Positions 27,145-35,143 of a stretch of DNA of 64,000 nucleotides are shown here, piece by piece (the stretch's first letter is position 1; every line of letters starts with the position of its first letter). The stretch comes from Prado023 sp963706885 (GTDB lineage Bacteria; Actinomycetota; Actinomycetes; S36-B12; CAIYMF01): positions 1-64,000 of the forward strand of contig CAVPNX010000031.1 of the NCBI GenBank assembly GCA_963706885.1. Reading direction: 5' to 3'. The notes below the pieces were generated by a model. That model ran no database searches, was not told the origin of the DNA, and worked only from the letters and a program-made list of their open reading frames with translations. The translations under genes and the position numbers were made by a program.

Positions 27145-28175
27145 TCAGACCAGTGCCCGGCGCGCCTCTGTCTCGCCGTCGACGACCCGACCCGTGGGCT
27201 CGAACGCGTGGGCCAGGTAGAACGGGCGCGGGGAGCCCTTGCCCTCGGACCAGCTGACCAGCAGGGTCGAGTCGCCCATCGCGCGGCACTCGTCGGCGAC
27301 CAGCTCCAGGGCGCGGGAGGCGATCCCCCGGCGCTGGTGCAACCGGTCGACCAGCAGGCGCCACAGGTAGGGCTCCGGATGGTGCGGCGTGCTGAGGGCC
27401 AGCATCACGAACCCCACGATCACGCGGTCGGCCTCGATGGCCCGCATCCACGGCACGACGGGCGCTTCCGTTCGACGATGTCCGGCAGGAGTGCGTCGGC
27501 GAACGAGTCCAGCATGGGCGCCACGAACGCCTGCTGGCTGTGGTGGGTGCGCAGGGCGAGGACAGCGGCCTTGTTCGCCTGGGTCACCGGGACCAGCCGC
27601 ACGTCGGCCGGGGGAGTGCGCGGGCGGTCCCGCCAGGTCTCCCAGTCCGCCCGGGTCAGGCCGTAGATCCAGTCGTCGGAGTTGTCGTCACCGAGCCAGA
27701 ACGACAGGCGCGTGTGGCCCTCGAACACGAACCCGGTCCGCTCCAGGACCATCGCCGAGGCCCGGTTGTCCGGGTGCAGCGACGCGGAGATCCGCGTGAC
27801 GGGCAGCGCCTCGATGATCCACGCCACGAACGCCTCGAGGGCCTCGGCGGCGTACCCCTTGCCCCAGTGCCGTGTGCTCAGCGAGTAGCCGACCTCCGCG
27901 GTGCGCAGCTCGTTCGTCGGATGCAGCACGAGGTCGCCCACGACCTCGTCGGTGGCCGCCTCCACGACGGTGGCCATGAACCACTGGCCGTCGGCGGGCC
28001 CGTCCATCGCCAGGACGTCGGCAACGATCTGCTCGCCCCGCTGGCGCGGCCACGGGATCTCCCAGGCCTGCAGCGCGGCCACCTGGGGGTCGTTGCGCCG
28101 CTCGAACAGCGGGTCGACGTCGTCCGGGCGCACCGGGCGGATCACCAGGCGGGATGTGCGCAGCTCGGGGAACAT
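27145..28175 (-). CDS. Tandem GNAT N-acetyltransferase (frame break near 27468)
   Basis: Two acetyltransferase domains in one gene. The first (residues 1 to about 185) is RimJ/RimL-like: RTSRLVIRPVRPDDVD, STRHWGKGYAAEALEAFVAW (acetyl-CoA loop) and LHPDNRASAMVLERTGFVFEG. The second (about 195-343) has LLVDRLHQRRGIASRALELV and FYLAHAFEPTG. The frame changes at GTCGAACGGAAGCGCC; adding one base near 27468 gives IVEREAPVVPWMRAIEA and a continuous 343-residue protein. ATG 28175 lies six bases from TAGGGT on the minus strand (leaderless). Substrates unknown. Two separate genes are possible but less likely, because the second part would lack its first strands. Confidence 0.75.
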
Positions 28176-28181
28176 CCGCCG

Positions 28182-28187
28182 ACCCTA
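28182..28187 (-). promoter_or_regulatory. Leaderless -10 box for the GNAT gene
   Basis: TAGGGT (minus strand) is six bases upstream of ATG 28175. Confidence 0.55.
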
Positions 28188-28286
28188 CCGAGCCGGCGGG
28201 CGGTGCCGATCGCACCGTTTCCGGTCGCGCCGTGGTCGGGTCCCTGCCAGGGGCCCCGGGCGCTGCAGGGGGCGAGGACCCGCGCG

Positions 28287-28292
28287 TAGCGT
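28287..28292 (+). promoter_or_regulatory. Leaderless -10 box (TAGCGT)
   Basis: TAGCGT is seven bases upstream of ATG 28300, divergent from the GNAT promoter. Confidence 0.55.
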
Positions 28293-28299
28293 GAGGTCC

Positions 28300-29415
28300 A
28301 TGGCGACAACACGAAGTCGGAAGAAGCAGCCAGTCGCGCCCCTCGAGCCGGTTCCGCCCTGCGCGGTGTCCGCCGAGGGCGTTCCCCTCTTCGGGGGGTA
28401 TGAGGGGATCGTCCCCACCACGGGGCTCGCCGGACTGTCCGCGGACTTCCGGCTCGGGGGCTCCGACCCGCTCGGCATGGTCGAGCGTCGGATCCGGGCG
28501 AAGTCGTGGGTGTACCTGCTGGCCGCCACGGACGAGGTCGCCGTCACGTCGGTGATGATGAATGGCGCCATCACGGGCACGGGGTTCCTCATGGTCACCG
28601 ACCTGCGCACCGGGGAGGTGATCGCGGACTCGAGTCGCAAGGGGGCGCTGGCGAGCGTCAATGACGCCCCGGGTGACGGGCTGCGCGCCAGCTACCGGAT
28701 GCCGGGCACCCGCTACGCACTGGGCCGCGAGGGTGACGTGACGACCTTCCGCGCGTCCGTCGGTCGCTCCATGGTGTCCCTGCCCGGCACGTCGCGGCCG
28801 TGGATCGAGGTCGACCTGACCCTGTCGGAGTCGGGCACCGGTATCACCGCCATCTCCGCGGTGGAGCACGGCGCGCGTTCGTCGGTGTCGGTGACCGGGA
28901 AGACCGCGGGGCTGGCAGTCGCCGGCAGCGTCACGGTCCATGGCGACGGGGAGCCGCGCTCGTTCAGCCTCGACGGGGGCCTCGGCGGGTACGACTACAC
29001 CCAGGGGATGCTCCCAAGGAACACAGCCTGGCGCTGGGCCTACGGCACCGGGCGGCTCGACGATGGAACCGTCGTCGGGTTCAACCTGTCCGAGGGCTTC
29101 TCCGGAGTCGGGGAGCGGTCCCGGGAGAACGCAGTGTGGATCGACGGGCGTCCCCATGCGCTGGATGCACGTACCCGCTTCGAGTTCGACCGCACCGATG
29201 TGATGCTGCCGTGGCGGGTCACCACGCAGGACGGGACCGTGCGGCTGCGCTTCGACCCGGTGGCCGCGCACAACGAGTTCCTCGACGTGAAGGCGGTGCG
29301 CAGCCTGTTCATCCAGCCGGTCGGTCACTTCAGCGGGGAGATCGACGTGGATGGCAGGACGTACGTCCTCGACCGCGTGCCCGGTGTCGTGGAGGACTCG
29401 GACATCCTCTGGTAG
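28300..29415 (+). CDS. DUF2804 family protein
   Basis: 371 residues, cytosolic by sequence. Features typical of DUF2804 proteins: LFGGYEGIVPTTGL near residue 30, SDPLGMVERRIRAKSWVY, EVAVTSVMMNGAITGTGFLMVTDL, the central NTAWRWAYGTGRL and VGFNLSEGFSGVGERSRENAVWIDGRPHAL (a W-x-D-G-x-x-H-x-L core). The family is related to lipocalin/AttH-like beta-barrels and has no established reaction. Independently transcribed from a leaderless promoter, divergent from the GNAT gene; leuB follows after 150 bases with its own promoter. Confidence 0.78.
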   Translation: MATTRSRKKQPVAPLEPVPPCAVSAEGVPLFGGYEGIVPTTGLAGLSADFRLGGSDPLGMVERRIRAKSWVYLLAATDEVAVTSVMMNGAITGTGFLMVTDLRTGEVIADSSRKGALASVNDAPGDGLRASYRMPGTRYALGREGDVTTFRASVGRSMVSLPGTSRPWIEVDLTLSESGTGITAISAVEHGARSSVSVTGKTAGLAVAGSVTVHGDGEPRSFSLDGGLGGYDYTQGMLPRNTAWRWAYGTGRLDDGTVVGFNLSEGFSGVGERSRENAVWIDGRPHALDARTRFEFDRTDVMLPWRVTTQDGTVRLRFDPVAAHNEFLDVKAVRSLFIQPVGHFSGEIDVDGRTYVLDRVPGVVEDSDILW

Positions 29416-29554
29416 GGGGTCCTGACCCAGCGGGTGGGGTCGAGCCCGGCCGACGTGGGGCCGGCGGTCACAGCGCGACCCGGTCGTGGCCGACCCCGGG
29501 AGCGGGGCGGCGGGCACCCTCGGAGCCGCCGGTCCGGGCCCCCCAGGGGGCCGT

Positions 29555-29560
29555 TAGGGT
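29555..29560 (+). promoter_or_regulatory. Leaderless -10 box (TAGGGT) for leuB
   Basis: TAGGGT is seven bases upstream of GTG 29568; no Shine-Dalgarno sequence is present. Confidence 0.6.
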
Positions 29561-29567
29561 TCTCCCC

Positions 29568-30612
29568 GTGACCCAGTTGAAGCTTGCTGTCATTGCCGGG
29601 GACGGGATCGGGACCGAGGTCGTCGCCGAGGGGCTGAAGGTCCTCGACGCCGTCGCGCCGTCGACCGGGCTGACCGTCTCGACCACCGACTACGACCTCG
29701 GCGCGCGCCGCTACAACGCGACCGGCGAGACCCTGCCCGCGTCGGTCCTGGCCGAGTTGCGGGGCCAGGACGCGATCCTGCTGGGCGCGATCGGCGACCC
29801 GAGCGTGCCGCCCGGCGTGCTCGAGCGTGGGGTGCTGCTGCCGCTGCGCTTCGAGCTCGACCACCACGTGAACCTGCGCCCGGTCAAGTTGTTCGCGGGC
29901 GTGGCCACGCCGCTGGCCGGCAAGGGCCCGGCGGACATCGACATGGTCGTCTGCCGGGAGGGCACCGAGGGTCCGTACGTCGGGTCCGGCGGCACGCTTC
30001 GCCGCGGCACGCCCCACGAGGTCGCGACCGAGGAGAGCCTGAACACGCGGTTCGGCGTCGAGCGGATCGTGCGCGATGCGTTCAGTCGCGCGGGGGCGCG
30101 CCGCGGCAAGGTCACGCTCGTGCACAAGACGAACGTCCTGGTGCACGCGGGGTCGCTGTGGCAGCGCACGTTCGACGCGGTCGCCGCCGAGTTCCCGGGG
30201 ATCACGACCGACTACTGCCACGTCGACGCCGCGGCCATGTTCTTCCTGACCCAGCCCGAGCGGTTCGACGTGGTCGTCACCGACAACCTGTTCGGCGACA
30301 TCCTCACCGACATCGGCGCCGCGATCGCCGGCGGCATCGGCCTGGCGGCCAGCGGCAACATCGACCCGAGCCGGACCAACCCCAGCATGTTCGAGCCGGT
30401 GCACGGCTCCGCCCCGGATATCGCCGGGCAGGGCAAGGCCGACCCCACCGCGACAGTGCTGTCGGTGGCGATGCTGCTGGCGCACCTCGGCCACCAGGTC
30501 GCGGCCGACCGCGTCGAGGCCGCCGTAGCAGCGGACCTGGCGGCGCGGGGTACCAGCCGTCCGCTCCACCAGCGAGATCGGCGACGCCCTGGCGGCCGGC
30601 GCTGCTGGGTGA
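29568..30612 (+). CDS. leuB: 3-isopropylmalate dehydrogenase (frame break near 30561)
   Basis: NAD-dependent oxidative decarboxylation of 3-isopropylmalate; the same enzyme acts on 3-methylmalate in the citramalate route. Motifs: VIAGDGIGTEV, substrate-binding VVCREGTEGPYVG, VHKTNVLVHAGSLW, and the metal-binding NLFGDILTDIGAAIAGGIGLAASGNI with FEPVHGSAPDIAGQGKADP. The last helix, RSTSEIGDALAAG, is in the next frame; removing one base at about 30561 gives the expected 347 residues. Start GTG 29568 is supported by a leaderless -10 box. Confidence 0.92.
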
Positions 30613-30649
30613 GTCCCGGCCGTTGCATCGCGGCTTACGCGGGTTGACG

Positions 30650-30708
30650 CCCGGTGATCCGTGCACGTTCGCGACCTTCTAGGGTCGACAACCCTAATGG
30701 ATCACGGG
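30650..30708. promoter_or_regulatory. Nested inverted repeats upstream of ilvE
   Basis: Outer arms CCCGGTGATCC (30650-30660) and GGATCACGGG (30699-30708) enclose a palindrome TAGGGT-CGACA-ACCCTA (30680-30696). It lies between the leuB stop and ilvE, about 100 bases before the ilvE start. It may be an operator, or two divergent -10-like boxes; no U tract argues against a terminator. Confidence 0.45.
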
Positions 30709-30806
30709 TCGAGGTGGCGGGGACCGCCCACGCTGCGAGGACCCGCTCCGGGTCCACCAGTCCGACGACCTCGCGACCGGATGCAGGGATCAGCGATACT
30801 TCGCCC

Positions 30807-31988
30807 ATGAGCACCGACGCCGCCACGCCCTGGTACCGCTCCGCCGCTGAGATGTCGGCCGCCGGGATCGACCTGTACCCGGTGACTGAGCGTGTGGCTG
30901 CCAAGGTCGCCGATCGCAGCAGCGGATCGGTGCTGCCGGCCGCGCAGCGTGCGGCGATCCTGGCCGACCCCGGGTTCGGCCGGTACTTCACCGACCACAT
31001 GGTCCGCGTCGACTGGTCCGCCGGTACCGGGTGGGGTGAGCCCGAGCTGGTCGACTACGGCCCCCTGCCGATCGACCCGGACAGCATGTTCATCCACTAC
31101 GGGCAGTCGATCTTCGAGGGGCTCAAGGCCTATCGGCACCCGGACGGCTCGCTGAACGCCTTCCGTCCCGAGGCCAATGCCGCGCGGTTCGCCCGCAGCG
31201 CCCGGCGACTGGCGATGGCCGAGTTGCCTGAGGACCTCTTCCTCGGCTCGGTTGAGGCCCTCGTGCGCGCCGACGCCCCCTGGGTCTCCGAGGATCCGGA
31301 GAAGAGCTTGTACCTGCGGCCGTTCGAGTTCGCCACCGAGATCGGGCTGGGCGTGCGGCCGGCCAACTCCTACACGTACCTGCTCGTCGCCTCACCGGCC
31401 GGCGCCTACTTCCCCCGCGGAGTGAAGCCCGTGAGCGTCTGGCTGTCGACGGAGTTCGTCCGCGCGGCTCCGGGCGGCACCGGGGAGGCCAAGTGCTCCG
31501 GCAACTACGCGGCGTCCCTGGTGGCCCAGGCGCACGCCGCCGAGCAGGGCTGCGACCAGGTCGTCTGGCTCGATGCGGTCGAGCGGCGCTGGGTCGAGGA
31601 GATGGGCGGGATGAACCTGATGTTCGTCTACGGCACTGGCGACTCGGCCCGTCTCGTGACCCCCGCCCTGACGGGCACCCTGCTGCCGGGCATCACCCGC
31701 GACTCGCTCCTGAAGCTCGCCGGGCACCTGGGCATTCCCGCAGAGGAGGGCCGGATCTCCATCGAGGACTGGCAGGCCGGCAACGCCAGCGGCGAGATCT
31801 CCGAGGTGTTCGCCTGCGGGACCGCGGCGGTGGTCACCCCCGTCGGGTCGGTCAAGTCCGCGACCGCCGAGTGGGTCGTCGGCGATGGCGAGCCCGGTCC
31901 GGTCACGATGAGGCTGCGCCACGCGCTGCTCGACATCCAGACCGGCCGCAGCGCCGACCCCTTCGCCTGGATCCACCGAATCGGCTGA
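30807..31988 (+). CDS. ilvE: Branched-chain amino acid aminotransferase
   Basis: PLP-dependent class IV aminotransferase, last step for valine, leucine and isoleucine. 393 residues with FIHYGQSIFEGLKAYRHPDGS, LYLRPFEFATEIGLGVRP, KCSGNYAASLVAQAHA, the lysine-containing core near VVWLDAVERRWVEEMGGMNLMFVY, TGTLLPGITRDSLL and EVFACGTAAVVTPVG. The frame is open far upstream, but ATG 30807 gives the family N-terminus and sits six bases from GATACT. Not overlapping leuB, and separated from it by nested inverted repeats. Confidence 0.95.
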   Translation: MSTDAATPWYRSAAEMSAAGIDLYPVTERVAAKVADRSSGSVLPAAQRAAILADPGFGRYFTDHMVRVDWSAGTGWGEPELVDYGPLPIDPDSMFIHYGQSIFEGLKAYRHPDGSLNAFRPEANAARFARSARRLAMAELPEDLFLGSVEALVRADAPWVSEDPEKSLYLRPFEFATEIGLGVRPANSYTYLLVASPAGAYFPRGVKPVSVWLSTEFVRAAPGGTGEAKCSGNYAASLVAQAHAAEQGCDQVVWLDAVERRWVEEMGGMNLMFVYGTGDSARLVTPALTGTLLPGITRDSLLKLAGHLGIPAEEGRISIEDWQAGNASGEISEVFACGTAAVVTPVGSVKSATAEWVVGDGEPGPVTMRLRHALLDIQTGRSADPFAWIHRIG

Positions 31989-32112
31989 CGAATCGCGGCG
32001 GTCGGTCACCGATCCAGGCGCGGGGCCGACGACACCCGTGTGCGGAACGGCCACGCGCAGGAAATCGCTCGTTACGGTCGGGTTGCAGCCCCCGGGGAGG
32101 CCCGCGCACAAG

Positions 32113-32217
32113 AGACCGCCCGTTTCGAGGGGCCTGGCGAGGCCCATTCGGGCGGTTCCGAGTGCGTCGGGCGATCGCAGCGCTGTGACGGGCCCGATAC
32201 GGGCGGTTCCGTGTGCG
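32113..32217 (+). repeat. Three copies of a GGCCC-N5-CGGGCGGTTC intergenic motif
   Basis: Direct copies at 32141-32166 (GGCCCATTCGGGCGGTTCCG) and 32191-32217 (GGCCCGATACGGGCGGTTCC), each followed by xGTGCG, and an inverted copy at 32113-32134 (AGACCGCCCG...GGGGCC). They fill the gap after ilvE and could fold into a hairpin. Confidence 0.65.
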
Positions 32218-32275
32218 CCGGGGCGGGAGTGGGTCGTTCGGGGCAGGGGGCTCGCGCTGTCCGGGCCGGGCGTGG

Positions 32276-32281
32276 CATGAT
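32276..32281 (+). promoter_or_regulatory. -10 box (CATGAT) of the cimA leader
   Basis: CATGAT ends six bases before the ATG of the leader peptide, the leaderless spacing seen throughout the window. Confidence 0.5.
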
Positions 32282-32287
32282 GCCGCC

Positions 32288-32332
32288 ATGACCGCATCGG
32301 CGATCATTATCGGCAAGCGCGCTGGCGTCTGA
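32288..32332 (+). CDS. cimA leader peptide (MTASAIIIGKRAGV)
   Basis: Fourteen-residue frame MTASAIIIGKRAGV with three consecutive isoleucine codons (ATC ATT ATC, 32303-32311) and a final valine. It lies directly downstream of a -10-like box and upstream of a pause-type hairpin and a U-tailed terminator, ahead of citramalate synthase, the entry enzyme of isoleucine synthesis. The match between the triplet and the pathway product is the strongest evidence that it is a control peptide. Confidence 0.8.
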   Translation: MTASAIIIGKRAGV

Positions 32333-32348
32333 CGCAGACGCAGCGCGC
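32317..32348 (+). promoter_or_regulatory. Pause hairpin of the cimA attenuator
   Basis: Fifteen base pairs with one bulged G and a three-base loop: left arm GCGCGCTGGCGTCTG (32317-32331) overlaps codons 10-14 and the stop of the leader peptide, right arm CAGACGCAGCGCGC (32335-32348). A ribosome stalled on the Ile codons would melt the left arm. Confidence 0.75.
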
Positions 32349-32350
32349 TG

Positions 32351-32380
32351 ACCCCCTACGCCTTCGGGCCAGGGGGTTTT
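32351..32380 (+). terminator. Attenuator terminator of cimA
   Basis: ACCCCCT / AGGGGGT (32351-32357, 32371-32377) with an inner GCC-UUCG-GGC stem-loop and a TTTT run. The 5' arm could alternatively pair with AGGGG of the cimA ribosome binding site (32388-32392), so both transcription and translation could be affected. Confidence 0.82.
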
Positions 32381-32396
32381 CTGTTGGAGGGGCACC

Positions 32397-34082
32397 ATGG
32401 ACCGCGACGCATTCCACGTCTTCGACACGACCCTGCGCGACGGGGCCCAGCGTGAGGGCATCTCGTACTCGGTCAGCGACAAGCTGGCGGTGGCGCGCCT
32501 GCTCGACGAGCTGGGGGTGGGCTTCATCGAGGGCGGCTGGCCCGGGGCGATGCCCAAGGACACCGAGTTCTTCGCCCGGGCCGCGGCCGGCGAGCTCAAG
32601 CTGGCCAACGCCCAGCTGGTCGCGTTCGGGGCCACCCGCAAGCCCGGGATCAACGTGGCCGACGACGCCCAGGTCCGCGCGCTGCTGGACTCGCAGGCGC
32701 CGGTGGTGTGCCTCGTGGCGAAGTCCGATGTGCGCCACGTCAAGGAGGCCCTGCGGACCACGAACGAGGAGAACCTCGCGATGGTGCGCGACACCGTGGA
32801 CTTCTTCGTGCGCAACGGCCGGCGGGTGTTCGTGGACTGCGAGCACTTCTTCGACGGGTACAAGCACGACCCGGACTACGGCGTGGCTCTGCTGAAGACC
32901 GCCTTCGATGCGGGTGCGAGCGTGGGGGTCATGTGCGACACCAACGGCGGGATGCTGCCGCTGGGGATCTACCGCACGGTCAACGACGTGCGTGAGCGCT
33001 CGGGAGTCCGGCTGGGGATCCACTGCCAGGACGACACGTCGTGCGCCGTGGCGAACACGTTGGCCGCGGTCGAGGCCGGTGTCACCCACGTGCAGTGCAC
33101 CGCCAACGGGTACGGCGAGCGCACCGGCAACGCCGACCTGTTCTCGGTGGTCGCCAGCCTCGAGCTGAAGCTGGGGATCAAGGCCCTGCCCGAGGGCAAC
33201 CTGCGGGAGTCCAAGCGGATCAGCCACGCCCTGGCCGACATCACCAATCTCCCGCCGAACACCCACCAGGCGTACGTCGGCGTCTCGTCGTTCGCGCACA
33301 AGGCAGGGCTGCACGCCTCGGCGCTGAAGGTCAACGAGGAGCTGTACAGCCACATCGACCCGCGCCTGGTCGGCAACGACACCCGGATCCTGGTCACCGA
33401 GATGGCTGGCCGGGCGACCGTGGAGCTCAAGGGTCGCGAGCTGGGTGTGGACATCGCCTCGGACCCGCAGGCGCTGGCGCGGGTCGTCGAGACGGTCAAG
33501 ACCCGGGAGTCCCAGGGCTGGACGTACGAGGCGGCCGACGCCTCGTTCGAGCTGGTCATGCGCGACGAGCTGCCCGGGGAGAAGCGCCGGTACTTCGACG
33601 TCGAGTCGTGGCGCGCGATCGTCTCCCCGCAGCTCAACGGCGACGGCCACGGATCCGAGGCGATCGTCAAGGTGCACGCCGGTGGCCAGCGGATCGTCCG
33701 GGTGGGCGAGGGCAACGGCCCGGTCAACGCCTTGGACAACGCGCTGCGCACCGCTCTCGAACAGATCTACCCGGAGGTTGCGGGGCTGGAGCTGGTCGAC
33801 TACAAGGTCCGCATCGTGCCCGGTGCGAAGGGCACCGATGCCGTGACCCGCGTGCTGATCCAGACCGACGACGCCGAGGGCAGCTGGTCGACTGTCGGGG
33901 TCCACGAGAACGTGATCGTGGCCTCGTGGCTGGCCATCGTCGACGCCGTGGACTACGGGTTGATGCGGGCGGGCGTGGCCCCGCCCGGGGACGTCGAGGG
34001 TGCCGGGACCGGGATCGCGGTCGCCGGTGGAGCGGCGGCTGGGGCCGTGACGGCCGGGACCGGAGCGGGGGCCGGGGCATGA
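32397..34082 (+). CDS. cimA: (R)-citramalate synthase
   Basis: Condenses pyruvate with acetyl-CoA to citramalate, giving 2-ketobutyrate through LeuCD and LeuB without threonine. 561 residues of the DRE-TIM family: FDTTLRDGAQREGISYSVSD, IEGGWPGAMPKDTEFF, FVDCEHFFDGYKHDPDY, MCDTNGGMLPLGI, the metal-binding HCQDDTSCAVANTLAAVEAG and QCTANGYGERTGNADL, plus a LeuA-type dimer domain (GLELVDYKVRI...GTDAVTRVLIQT). The last 30 residues are an Ala/Gly-rich tail not typical of the family. ATG 32397 has GGAGGGG five bases upstream. ATGA overlap with the next gene. Regulated by the Ile leader upstream. Confidence 0.93.
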   Translation: MDRDAFHVFDTTLRDGAQREGISYSVSDKLAVARLLDELGVGFIEGGWPGAMPKDTEFFARAAAGELKLANAQLVAFGATRKPGINVADDAQVRALLDSQAPVVCLVAKSDVRHVKEALRTTNEENLAMVRDTVDFFVRNGRRVFVDCEHFFDGYKHDPDYGVALLKTAFDAGASVGVMCDTNGGMLPLGIYRTVNDVRERSGVRLGIHCQDDTSCAVANTLAAVEAGVTHVQCTANGYGERTGNADLFSVVASLELKLGIKALPEGNLRESKRISHALADITNLPPNTHQAYVGVSSFAHKAGLHASALKVNEELYSHIDPRLVGNDTRILVTEMAGRATVELKGRELGVDIASDPQALARVVETVKTRESQGWTYEAADASFELVMRDELPGEKRRYFDVESWRAIVSPQLNGDGHGSEAIVKVHAGGQRIVRVGEGNGPVNALDNALRTALEQIYPEVAGLELVDYKVRIVPGAKGTDAVTRVLIQTDDAEGSWSTVGVHENVIVASWLAIVDAVDYGLMRAGVAPPGDVEGAGTGIAVAGGAAAGAVTAGTGAGAGA

Positions 34083-34843
34083 GGATCGCGCGCTACTCCC
34101 ACGAGGGAGTCGTCCGGTACGGCGTGGTCGAGGGGTCCGAGGTCCTCGAGCTGCCCGGCCACCCGTTCGCGGTGCCGGGGGAGTCGCTCACCACGACCGG
34201 GACCGTCCACGACCTTGACGCGGTCCGGCTGCTCGCGCCGGTCATCCCGACGAAGGTGATCGGGATCGGCAAGAACTACGCCGACCATGCCGCCGAGATG
34301 GGCGGCACGCCCCCGGAGCGGCCGCTGATGTTCCTCAAGCCGACCACCGCCCTGATCGGTCCGGACGACACGATCGTGCTGCCGCCGGAGTCCAGCGAGG
34401 TGCACTACGAGGCCGAGCTGGCCATCGTCATCGGGCGGATGTGCCGCAGGGTTCCGGCTGCCGAGGCAGCCTCGGTGATCCTGGGCTACACGTGCGCCAA
34501 CGACGTCACCGCCCGGGACCTGCAGCGCTCGGACGGCCAGTGGACCCGGGCGAAGGGCTTCGACACGTTCTGCCCGCTGGGACCGTGGATCGACACCGAC
34601 CTGGACCCCGCCGACGTCCTGGTGGAGTGCGAGGTGAACGGCGTGGTCGTGCAGAGCGCCTCATCGGCCACGCTGATCCACTCGGTCCCCGCGCTCGTGG
34701 AGGCCGTCTCGGCGGTGATGACGCTGCTGCCCGGCGACGTGATCCTCACGGGCACTCCCGCGGGCGTCGGTCCGCTGGCCACCGGCGACGAGGTGACCGT
34801 GACGGTCGCCGGCCTCGGCACGCTGGTGAACAGGGTCCGCTGA
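34079..34843 (+). CDS. Fumarylacetoacetate hydrolase family protein
   Basis: 254 residues of the FAH family, which hydrolyse, decarboxylate or isomerise acyl-pyruvate type compounds. Motifs: KVIGIGKNYADHAAEMG, PLMFLKPTTALIGPDD, the metal-binding VHYEAELAIVIG, GYTCANDVTARDLQRSDGQW, RAKGFDTFCPLGPW and the C-terminal LLPGDVILTGTPAGVGPL. ATG 34079 overlaps the cimA stop, so it is co-transcribed with cimA. Its actual substrate is unknown; pairing with cimA and gltX is frequent in actinobacteria. Confidence 0.9.
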   Translation: MRIARYSHEGVVRYGVVEGSEVLELPGHPFAVPGESLTTTGTVHDLDAVRLLAPVIPTKVIGIGKNYADHAAEMGGTPPERPLMFLKPTTALIGPDDTIVLPPESSEVHYEAELAIVIGRMCRRVPAAEAASVILGYTCANDVTARDLQRSDGQWTRAKGFDTFCPLGPWIDTDLDPADVLVECEVNGVVVQSASSATLIHSVPALVEAVSAVMTLLPGDVILTGTPAGVGPLATGDEVTVTVAGLGTLVNRVR

Positions 34844-35143
34844 CCCGAGCCGCCCCGCCCCCTCGCCGCCCCGCCCCGCCGCCCCGCGCCCGCCCCGCGC
34901 TGCTGTCGTCACCCTCCCGAACTCTCCGGTTCAGACCCTCCCGGAATCCGGCCGGAGGGAGGACGAACGATGGGAGGGGGAACGGAAAAGCGGGAGGGGG
35001 CGGGCGGGAGGGGGACGGGGCGGCAGGATCGTGCTGACGGGACTGCGGGGAGGGGGAACGGGAAGGCGGGGCAGGGGAAACGTTGCGGCGGGAGGATCGT
35101 GCGTCGGGGGGGCCGGCGCGGGCGCCGGTAGGATCTGCCCACC
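34844..35143 (+). other. Intergenic region before gltX with CCCTCCCG-type repeats
   Basis: About 300 bases without a gene, extremely G/C-skewed. It contains CCCTCCCGAACTCTCCGG and CCCTCCCGGAATCCGG, then a run of GGGAGGGGG blocks. Related CCCTCCC / GAATCCGGGAGGG sequences recur at 60980-61056. The gltX promoter (TAGGAT, 35129-35134) is at the end. Confidence 0.5.
35129..35134 (+). promoter_or_regulatory. -10 box (TAGGAT) of gltX
   Basis: TAGGAT is nine bases upstream of ATG 35144, giving a leaderless or nearly leaderless mRNA. Confidence 0.55.

Noticed and set aside
25060..27666. Plus-strand open frame of about 868 codons
   Set aside because: Antisense to leuA, whose protein is unmistakable; composition is His/Arg/Asp/Val shadow sequence.
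30654..30806. Upstream in-frame extension of ilvE
   Set aside because: The extension covers the nested palindromes and a -10-like GATACT; ATG 30807 gives the family N-terminus.
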